Positions 1 to 4,948 of a stretch of 5,004 nucleotides of DNA are shown piece after piece. The notes beneath the pieces were generated by a model. It saw only the letters and a list, made by a program, of their open reading frames with translations. It was not told the origin of the DNA and made no database searches. How positions within the stretch are numbered: position 1 is the stretch's first letter; every line of letters starts with the position of its first letter. The DNA is from Methanoregulaceae archaeon (GTDB lineage Archaea; Halobacteriota; Methanomicrobia; Methanomicrobiales; Methanospirillaceae), in NCBI GenBank assembly GCA_025453715.1, contig JALOPT010000135.1, forward strand, positions 1-5,004. The letters are read 5' to 3'. Position numbers and translations under genes: made by a program.

Positions 1-480
1 CTGCTGTTGATGGCCCTCCCCATGCTTTCTGGTCTTATTATCCGTGCCAGGCTACCGGCAATTGCCGATAAAATGATGTCACCGGTAGTCTGGACTTCCT
101 ACATTATGATCCTCGTTGTGTTCATAACGTTCCTGATGTATAAAATATTCTCACCAGACCCTGTTGGAGGATTGAGGGATCTGTTCGGGACAATGGGCAT
201 CCTCGCAATTATTCTTGCAGTGGGAATATCGCTTATCCTTGGATACCTCTTTGGTGGACCAGCAGAGGGTACCCGCCGATCGCTTGCCTTCGGTTCTGCC
301 AACCGCAATGCCGGTATGGCCCTTCTCTTTGCTACCAGTATTTCTTCAGAAATTGGTGATATTCTCGCGGTTCTTGTGGCATATATAATTGTCCAGATCA
401 TCATGAGTGGCGTGGTTGCCGCGAAGTGGAGAAAGAAACCTGCAGCCGGGTCCGGGAAAAGATCATCAGACTCACTGTAA
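1..480 (+). CDS. Sodium-dependent transporter, bile acid:sodium symporter-like (C-terminal part)
   Basis: The reading frame is open from the first base, so the true start lies upstream and only 159 C-terminal residues are visible. They hold about four membrane segments: roughly residues 29-50, 61-85, 93-113 and 117-141. A short basic tail follows (KWRKK, then a Gly/Ser/Lys-rich end), which is probably cytoplasmic. Residues 98-109 read GSANRNAGMALL; this resembles the conserved Asn/Gly-rich helix break near the sodium sites of the BASS/SBF family, where an R-N-x-(A/G) pattern precedes a hydrophobic helix. Members of that family use the sodium gradient to import organic anions or related solutes across the cytoplasmic membrane; the substrate cannot be told from this fragment. 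The frame ends in TAA and is followed by a ten-T tract. The neighbouring gene converges on it, so they are not in one operon. The family call is by recognition of this motif and the topology; another ten-helix carrier family is the main alternative. Confidence 0.7.
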   Translation: MLLMALPMLSGLIIRARLPAIADKMMSPVVWTSYIMILVVFITFLMYKIFSPDPVGGLRDLFGTMGILAIILAVGISLILGYLFGGPAEGTRRSLAFGSANRNAGMALLFATSISSEIGDILAVLVAYIIVQIIMSGVVAAKWRKKPAAGSGKRSSDSL

Positions 481-513
481 TCAAAATAGGGTAAATGTTA
501 TTTCAGCCCCTGA

Positions 514-523
514 TTTTTTTTTT
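514..523 (+). terminator. Oligo-T terminator of the transporter gene
   Basis: An uninterrupted run of ten T residues lies about 33 bases after the TAA stop of the upstream plus-strand gene. Archaeal RNA polymerase commonly stops at such T tracts without needing a hairpin, and no strong stem directly precedes this one. Position, strand and run length fit a terminator. Confidence 0.5.
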
Positions 524-732
524 AAAAATCCTCAGAAAATTATCTTCCAACACAGAGTTATCACGCTCCTGGGGGCTTTGGCTGTGCCTCTGCTGCCCCC
601 GATGCTGTGGTGACCCCCGGAATGCGATAAGCCTGGTAACAGGTTCCATCACCCGGAAAATTGATGTGCGAAACGTCGTATCACGTTCATATTTTAAAGT
701 AAGTCACAAAATTAATTCCAAAATATGGTCGT

Positions 733-826
733 AAAAATAAAAAATTTCAGGGGATGAATTGGTTCATTACCCTCAAAATACTACTAATTCAGGCCAGAGT
801 CCTGGGTGCCTGCACCTGGCCTGAAT
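733..826 (-). terminator. Stem-loop plus T-rich tract downstream of the DUF389 gene
   Basis: Bases 787-797 and 816-826 form a perfect 11-bp inverted repeat (core TTCAGGCCAG / CTGGCCTGAA) with an 18-base loop. It begins 33 bases beyond the stop codon of the minus-strand DUF389 gene. About 43 bases further on, the minus strand reads TTTTTTATTTTT (733-744), which is the kind of tract at which archaeal polymerase terminates. The stem may instead be a 3'-end processing or stability element, because the T tract is not directly beside it. Confidence 0.45.
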
Positions 827-858
827 GGTTCATGGTGAAGGACCTGCGGCCTGGTCAG

Positions 859-1866
859 CTACGACGGATAGGACTGGCTTTTATAGGGAATTACATGCAG
901 GTTAATCTTTGTTGGATGACCGTACAATGCATTCAGTTTTTCATGCAAATCTGAGAGCGGAGGTACCTGGCTATCTCCTCTGATGGTAATGTCGACTTCT
1001 GAAGGTCGGATCTTAATACCCACTACCTGGAAGGAAGCATCATCCAGCCAGTCCTTAACGGCATCTGCCGTGCCTGTCTGTTCATTGGTGCTCACAAATG
1101 CATTATAGGTGGAGCCTGCGAGCAGGAGCGTAATCAGGATCGTGCCGGCAATGATAACCCGGATTGCTTTTCGTTTCGTGTCCTGATTCGCGTCAACAAA
1201 TCCCCAACGTTCCAGCCCCAAGAGGCGAAATACTAGTGCACCGGCGAGCAGGATGGCAAAAAAGTTGGTGAGAAACAGGAGGAATGCGCCCCCGGAATCC
1301 ACCCATTGTCCTTTTGCAAGTGAAATCCCGACAACACTTAACGGGGGGACGAGCGAGATGGCAATGGCCACACCAGCAAGGGAATCGGCAATTTCCTGCC
1401 GCCCTATCGCGTAGGCCCCCGCAGCACCAGCGGCGAGAGCGATCATCAGGTCCAGCAATCCCGGTGATACACGGGAAGTAATCTGGCTGTTGGTCGGAAA
1501 GGATATGATTGAATCCGGGATAAAAAAGGTCAGCAGCATGGCGAGCACGATGACTCCCAGTATGCCGAGTGCTACTAACCGCAGGGCTTGCCCGAGGCGG
1601 ATGGTTGAACCCATGGTCACTGCAGCCGCAGCGGCCATAATAGGCGTCATCAGGGGGGCAATAATCATTGCACCTATGACCGAGGCAGTGGAATCAGTGA
1701 CTACCCCATACGTGGCAATGACCGTTGCGAGCGCCAGCAGGACAATGAAGTTCATAATCTGTTTGTTTTTTCTTTCCCCCTCGAAGAACAGTTTGCTCTC
1801 GAAAATGGGGAGATATTCAGGATCGAACCGGTTCGTGCGCATTTTTGCGAGGAAATCTGGTATCAT
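859..1866 (-). CDS. DUF389 family membrane protein (TIGR00341-like)
   Basis: This encodes 335 residues when read from the ATG at 1866. A GTG nine bases upstream is also in frame, but GGTG lies six bases before the ATG as a ribosome-binding site and overlaps that GTG, so I prefer the ATG. A short charged N-terminus is followed by seven predicted membrane helices at about 38-58, 62-82, 95-117, 135-154, 161-183, 192-216 and 234-253, then a soluble C-terminal domain (about 262-335). Family hallmarks are visible: VIGAMIIAPLMTPIMAAA after helix 1, and SLAGVAIAISLVPPLSVVG in helix 5, whose PP pair is typical. The function of DUF389 proteins is not established; a transport or channel role is often assumed. 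The protein has little ahead of helix 1, whereas some relatives carry a longer N-terminal domain. The gene follows the phosphoesterase on the same strand after a gap of 123 bases. The family call is secure, the function is unknown. Confidence 0.9.
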   Translation of the reverse strand: MIPDFLAKMRTNRFDPEYLPIFESKLFFEGERKNKQIMNFIVLLALATVIATYGVVTDSTASVIGAMIIAPLMTPIMAAAAAVTMGSTIRLGQALRLVALGILGVIVLAMLLTFFIPDSIISFPTNSQITSRVSPGLLDLMIALAAGAAGAYAIGRQEIADSLAGVAIAISLVPPLSVVGISLAKGQWVDSGGAFLLFLTNFFAILLAGALVFRLLGLERWGFVDANQDTKRKAIRVIIAGTILITLLLAGSTYNAFVSTNEQTGTADAVKDWLDDASFQVVGIKIRPSEVDITIRGDSQVPPLSDLHEKLNALYGHPTKINLHVIPYKSQSYPS

Positions 1867-1918
1867 GGTGACCACCGGAAAATGTTCGTGTTATGCAACT
1901 ACTCGTCCCGGGAGTTCA

Positions 1919-1936
1919 AGATATTTTCTTTTTCGG
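1919..1936 (-). promoter_or_regulatory. Possible archaeal BRE/TATA element for the DUF389 gene
   Basis: On the minus strand this reads as a purine-rich stretch running into AAAATATC (CGAAAAAGAAAATATC), resembling a TFB-recognition element followed by a TATA box. It lies about 53 bases before the chosen ATG at 1866. A start site about 25 bases downstream would give a leader of roughly 30 bases that includes the GGTG ribosome-binding site. The match to the TATA consensus is only fair. Confidence 0.35.
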
Positions 1937-1989
1937 TGCCTTGATTGGAGAATCAGGTAAGTTTCTAAAAGAATTGCTGGTTTTTTTTG

Positions 1990-2922
1990 TTACCGGGAAA
2001 CAACAACAGGAACCGCATGAACAGGAAGGGTACCTGGTTCAGGATTGATAACCACGATTTCCGGAGGTGAGAGATACCGGAACTCCCAGGCATGGTCGGA
2101 TGTCCCTGTTCCGCGGGTAACGTAGAGTGGTACATCACCTTTCCAAAAAAGGCCTCGTATCTGGATAATATGAAAGTAATCAATCGCCCACAGGAGGGGA
2201 ATATTGTATTGTCCGCCATGCGTGTGACCTGAGAGGACGAGGTCGGCATCCCAGTCTTTCCGCCATGCAGGTTCATGGACAAGATAGATCACATAGTCAC
2301 TGGTTTCGGGAATATCCGGGGGATCAGCCCTCTCCGCCCAGATATCATCAACCCCGACCAGCAGGAGGTGCTTCCCGTCAAGGTCAATGTCCCTGAACTC
2401 ATTCCGGAGGACCGTTACCCCGTTCTGTTCCAGAACCAAGGCGACAGCCTGTGCATGATCCGGATCCGGGAAATCACTATACAGGAACCGGGCATCATGA
2501 TCGTTTGAGCGGAGCAGAAGTTCCTGCAGCCATGATATACGCCCCTTCATACCCCCACCGTCGATACCCGCCAGGTAGTCATGGTTCCCCAGGACAGCAT
2601 ATACCGGTGCATCGACATCACTCCATACTTCCTGAAGCGAGAGGTTCTCATTCTTGTGAAAGGAAAAATCCCCCCCGATAAGAACTACAGCGGGGTGCAG
2701 GTTGTTGATTACCCTGATCACCTCCCTTGTATGCTCAAGGTTCTCCGGCCGTACATGAGGATCAGCGATAAAAACAATTCTCTCCGGTGCACCGGGAACC
2801 GAGAGTGCTGTGACCTCAACGGTGCCGGCTTCCCAGTGCATATACCCTAAAAGGATGATGCAGCATATGACCAGAACGCCGGTTGCCAGCACACCATACC
2901 AGAGAAGGCCGGACTTTTTCAT
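1990..2922 (-). CDS. Membrane-anchored calcineurin-like metallophosphoesterase (YkuE/LpxG-type)
   Basis: This encodes 310 residues from an ATG. An N-terminal hydrophobic segment at about 6-28, after two lysines, is a signal anchor, so the catalytic domain probably faces outside the membrane. All the metal-site motifs of the calcineurin-like superfamily are present in order: D54 and H56 (ADPH), D85 (GGD), N113-H114-D115 (GNHD), H216 (VHEP), and H233 and H235 (GHTHGGQ, 232-238). The ending TRGTGTS...EFRYLSPPEIVVI (269-292) matches the C-terminal pattern of the YkuE-like branch. These enzymes hydrolyse phosphate esters or pyrophosphates with two metal ions. Bacterial relatives include a UDP-diacylglucosamine pyrophosphatase, but archaea lack lipid A, so another lipid-linked or nucleotide substrate is likely. 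Length is normal for the group and no key residue is missing. There is no clear ribosome-binding site before the ATG, so a short-leader or leaderless start is possible. The same-strand neighbour downstream is the DUF389 gene; the upstream neighbour is divergent. Confidence 0.92.
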   Translation of the reverse strand: MKKSGLLWYGVLATGVLVICCIILLGYMHWEAGTVEVTALSVPGAPERIVFIADPHVRPENLEHTREVIRVINNLHPAVVLIGGDFSFHKNENLSLQEVWSDVDAPVYAVLGNHDYLAGIDGGGMKGRISWLQELLLRSNDHDARFLYSDFPDPDHAQAVALVLEQNGVTVLRNEFRDIDLDGKHLLLVGVDDIWAERADPPDIPETSDYVIYLVHEPAWRKDWDADLVLSGHTHGGQYNIPLLWAIDYFHIIQIRGLFWKGDVPLYVTRGTGTSDHAWEFRYLSPPEIVVINPEPGTLPVHAVPVVVSR

Positions 2923-2989
2923 TTTCGCACAGAATGGTTGGAAGTATGCCGGTTAATAGGTTCGCTTTCATGCAAAAGTAAAGACGTAC

Positions 2990-3001
2990 GTTTTTAAAAA
3001 C
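2990..3001 (-). promoter_or_regulatory. Possible TATA region for the phosphoesterase gene
   Basis: GTTTTTAAAAAC is a perfect 12-base palindrome in an A/T-rich patch, about 70 bases upstream of the phosphoesterase ATG. Used as a TATA box on the minus strand it would give a leader of about 45 bases. A competing and better consensus match lies at 3037-3047, and a weaker A/T patch at 2951-2960 would give an almost leaderless transcript. Which one is used cannot be decided from sequence. Confidence 0.25.
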
Positions 3002-3036
3002 ATAAAACCGGGGTAATGTCTGTTTTAACAATATAA

Positions 3037-3047
3037 CTATATATAAA
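3037..3047. promoter_or_regulatory. Strong TATA-like box in the divergent intergenic region
   Basis: CTATATATAAA on the plus strand reads TTTATATATAG on the minus strand, which contains the archaeal consensus TTTATATA. It sits in the most A/T-rich part of a 291-base region between two divergent genes. Towards the phosphoesterase it would give a leader of about 90 bases; towards the membrane protein at 3214 a leader of about 140 bases. No clear purine-rich TFB-recognition element fixes the direction. Confidence 0.4.
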
Positions 3048-3202
3048 GAAAATGAATGCCTCACAGAAAGCGATGGATTATGCAGGAAGTGCGTATAATG
3101 CTCACTGGTATAATCAAAACAACTACTTTCAGAATTGCTCAGTAAATTACCGATGAAAAATGAGGCGAACCGTTGCCAATCGGGGAGATCGTCAGTGAAC
3201 AC

Positions 3203-3206
3203 AGGT
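3203..3206 (+). promoter_or_regulatory. Ribosome-binding site deciding the start at 3214
   Basis: AGGT lies seven bases before the ATG at 3214, a normal spacing for an archaeal Shine-Dalgarno sequence. An alternative in-frame ATG at 3226 has no comparable motif at a good distance, so 3214 is preferred. Confidence 0.4.
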
Positions 3207-3213
3207 ACCGGGG

Positions 3214-3912
3214 ATGAATGATCCCATGACCGGGTCATCAGTTACTTCAAGGCGCGAAGCGCTCAAAACACCGCGGTCCGCGGCTATTGCCGGCATCATC
3301 TTTTCTGTTCTCTACGGCGCCAGCATGGTGCTCATGAACATCTCTCTTCCTCATGAGCCCACGGCTTTCCTCGCATGGCTGGAGACAGACACAACAACAG
3401 TTACTCTGGCGCTGAACCTTATCCCGTACGCGGGGATTGCTTTCCTCTGGTTCATCGGCGTGATTCGCGATCTCCTCAGCGACATGGAAGACCGCCTCTT
3501 TTCGACCGTCTTTCTCGGCAGCGGTTTGCTGTTTCTTGCCTTAACCTTCATTGGCGCAGCCCTGGCAGGCGGACTGCTGAGCAGCTACGCAATCGAATCA
3601 AGTGTCCTTATACAAAGCGGTGTTCTGACCTACAGCCGAAAAGTGATCTATCACATCTTCAACATCTATGCCATCCGCATGGCAGGGGTGTTCATGATAT
3701 CACTGGCCACCATCTGGCTCCGCACCGGTCTGATGCACCGTGGCTGGGCTTTCCTGACCTACATCTTGGCGCTGGTCTTGCTGCTGAGTATCGATTATAC
3801 TATGTGGGTGACCCTGATCTTCCCGGGATGGGTGCTGGTGGTAAGTGTGTATATCCTGATCCGGAACCTGCGCACCCAGTCCCGGGAGGATATTCGTGAG
3901 GTTAAATCCTGA
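3214..3912 (+). CDS. Uncharacterised six-helix membrane protein
   Basis: This encodes 232 residues. A polar, basic N-terminus (about 1-20, ending SRREALKTPRS) precedes six predicted membrane helices at about 23-45, 62-83, 98-123, 147-168, 177-194 and 197-217, followed by a charged cytoplasmic-looking tail. Notable blocks are ALNLIPYAGIAFLWFIGVIRD (66-86), then the acidic/basic link DMEDRLFSTVFLGSGLLF (90-107), and a hydrophilic loop SRKVIYHIFNIYAIR (141-155) before helix 4. I recall similar uncharacterised proteins, with the same NL-P-AGIAFLWFIGV-RD and ED-RF--TVFLGSGLLF patterns, in actinobacteria and some archaea; this is memory, not a search. No catalytic motif is evident and no function should be assigned. 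It is divergent from the phosphoesterase. The next plus-strand gene begins 178 bases downstream behind its own TATA-like box, so the two are probably separate transcription units. The coding call is firm because the frame is long and membrane topology is coherent throughout. Confidence 0.85.
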   Translation: MNDPMTGSSVTSRREALKTPRSAAIAGIIFSVLYGASMVLMNISLPHEPTAFLAWLETDTTTVTLALNLIPYAGIAFLWFIGVIRDLLSDMEDRLFSTVFLGSGLLFLALTFIGAALAGGLLSSYAIESSVLIQSGVLTYSRKVIYHIFNIYAIRMAGVFMISLATIWLRTGLMHRGWAFLTYILALVLLLSIDYTMWVTLIFPGWVLVVSVYILIRNLRTQSREDIREVKS

Positions 3913-4038
3913 GTCGCGATATCCGAAGAAATGAAATTATCCTGCAAAAACTGCCCCGAAAGGTATCGGGTAAAAAATGTATTGGGAAAAAACCGCCCGC
4001 CCCCTGATCGATAGTGGCAATTATCAGATTCCAACCTC

Positions 4039-4049
4039 TTATTTTATAG
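4039..4049 (+). promoter_or_regulatory. TATA-like box for the gene starting at 4091
   Basis: TTATTTTATAG (core ATTTTATA, 4041-4048) lies about 45 bases before the ATG at 4091. A start site some 25 bases downstream would fall near 4070 and give a leader of about 20 bases. No purine-rich TFB element is obvious directly upstream, so the call is moderate. Confidence 0.4.
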
Positions 4050-4090
4050 TTACAGGAAGATAACTTCACTTGATCTTTAGGGTTTTTGTA

Positions 4091-4747
4091 ATGATCAATC
4101 CAAATCAGATGAAAATTCCGCAAAAAGGCATACCGAAGATGGATATCATTTTTGCCATCCTTCTCCTGATTGCCACACTTTCAACTGCGTTCTGCGTCTA
4201 CCAGGCGACGCGGTGGAATGGAATCCAGGCAGTTGATTTCGGTGATGCATCAAAGTACCGGACTGAATCGGTCAGGGCGTCAACCGCAGCAAATACTCTG
4301 GTGATAATCGATGTACAGCTTTTTACGAGCTGGGTGGATGCAGTGGGGAAAGGCGATCTCAGAGAGGCAGAATTTTTACAGGAACGCTTCAGGGAGGAGT
4401 TCAAACCTGCTTTTGAAGTCTGGATTGCCAAGGCAAATACCACAAACCCGATTCCCCCGGGAACACCCTTTGAACTTCCTGAATATACCTTAGCCAAATA
4501 TACTGAAAGTGCCAGCCTGGAAGAAAAGGCAACCGCGGCTTTTAACGAGGGCAAGGATGCGAATACAAACGGGGACCTGTACATCTCCAACACGGTCCTC
4601 TTTGCGATCGTGCTTTTCTTCTGCGGGATATATACCCGGTGGGATTCAATCAGGATCCGGACTGGTATTCTTGCGATAACCCTGGTTGTATTCTCATTCG
4701 CACTCTACTCGCTTATTTCTCTCCTGTTAAAAGTAGGATATATCTGA
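4091..4747 (+). CDS. Uncharacterised membrane protein with a large conserved soluble loop
   Basis: This encodes 218 residues from the ATG at 4091, which has AGGG eight bases upstream. A TTG at 4070 and ATGs at 4109 and 4139 are alternatives; the TTG would fall at the predicted transcription start, and the ATG at 4139 would start just before the first helix. Topology is one helix at about 17-35, a soluble section of some 130 residues (36-164), and two C-terminal helices at about 165-181 and 191-213. Conserved-looking blocks at the start of the loop are YQATRWNGIQA (37-47) and YRTESVRASTAAN (56-68). They are followed by DVQLFTSWVDA (74-84), ERFREEFKPAFEVWIA (98-113) and NPIPPGTPFELPEY (119-132). 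I recall the same blocks in uncharacterised bacterial membrane proteins of similar size, for example in rhizobia and actinobacteria. No catalytic motif is recognisable. The loop is rich in charged helices and may be a sensing or binding part; that is inference. Confidence 0.85.
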   Translation: MINPNQMKIPQKGIPKMDIIFAILLLIATLSTAFCVYQATRWNGIQAVDFGDASKYRTESVRASTAANTLVIIDVQLFTSWVDAVGKGDLREAEFLQERFREEFKPAFEVWIAKANTTNPIPPGTPFELPEYTLAKYTESASLEEKATAAFNEGKDANTNGDLYISNTVLFAIVLFFCGIYTRWDSIRIRTGILAITLVVFSFALYSLISLLLKVGYI

Positions 4748-4756
4748 AATCATCAA

Positions 4757-4762
4757 TTTTTT
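4757..4762 (+). terminator. Short oligo-T terminator after the gene ending at 4747
   Basis: Six consecutive T residues lie ten bases after the TGA stop. This short tract at the end of a plus-strand gene facing a convergent neighbour fits archaeal intrinsic termination. The run is short, so efficiency is uncertain. Confidence 0.4.
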
Positions 4763-4887
4763 GTAACGCGGAACGGTATATGAGCAAATTCAGTGTATTC
4801 GTGTATCCCTTGATTTGTAGCAGCCCGTAAACCGTTACAATCCTGTTCCCGATCCGGTGCCTTACGGGGCTTGTTCCTGCAGGATAT

Positions 4888-4893
4888 AAAAAA
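4888..4893 (-). terminator. Possible oligo-T terminator of the partial minus-strand gene
   Basis: Six consecutive A residues on the plus strand read as T6 on the minus strand, 55 bases beyond the proposed stop at 4949-4951. A GAGCGG stretch precedes it on the plus strand (CCGCTC on the minus strand), but no strong stem. It depends on the partial gene being real. Confidence 0.25.
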
Positions 4894-4948
4894 GAGCGGC
4901 AGGTTTCTTGAGACGCGTCTTTGAATAATCCTTGTAATCAAATATTAG

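Larger units (their letters stand above)
481..858. other. Gene-free convergent intergenic region
   Basis: This stretch of 378 bases separates two genes that point towards each other. The short open frames in it have no recognisable domain and no believable ribosome-binding site, so I call no gene. It contains the T tract at 514-523, a G+C-rich foldable part at about 571-653 (including a GGGGGC/GCCCCC pair at 571-576 and 595-600), an A/T-rich part at about 690-750, and a strong stem-loop at 787-826. Most of it is probably 3' untranslated sequence and termination signal for the flanking genes. Confidence 0.6.

Noticed and set aside
407..954. Three overlapping plus-strand frames (407-613, 495-734, 754-954)
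   Set aside because: They cross the transporter stop, the T-tract terminator, the stem-loop or the end of the DUF389 gene, and have no believable start signals or protein-like composition.
1490..1960. Plus-strand open frame of 156 codons over the start of the DUF389 gene
   Set aside because: It is the complement of a clearly coding membrane protein; the translation has no domain pattern and no ribosome-binding site, and the opposite strand explains the openness.
1981..1988. Eight-T run on the plus strand
   Set aside because: Both flanking genes are on the minus strand, so this cannot be their oligo-T terminator; on their strand it is an A tract.
3052..3156. Similarity of the small frame to a tetratricopeptide-type repeat (Trp-Tyr-Asn spacing)
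   Set aside because: Only a few residues coincide, the helix pattern is absent, and the frame is too short to support a repeat-protein remnant.
2816..3238. Minus-strand open frame of 140 codons across the divergent intergenic region
   Set aside because: It overlaps the phosphoesterase start out of frame and the six-helix protein start, covers the TATA boxes, and its translation looks random (rich in Ser, His, Arg and Phe).
3375..3899. Plus-strand open frame of 174 codons inside the six-helix protein gene
   Set aside because: It is a frame-shifted shadow; its product is Arg/His/Pro-rich with no topology, while the other frame gives six clean helices.
3955..3970. CCCGA/TCGGG hairpin after the six-helix protein gene
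   Set aside because: The stem is only five pairs and is followed by an A run, not a T run, so it is not a convincing terminator.
4198..4593. Minus-strand open frame of 131 codons opposite the gene at 4091-4747
   Set aside because: It is antisense to conserved blocks of the real gene and has Ser/Ala-rich composition without a domain.
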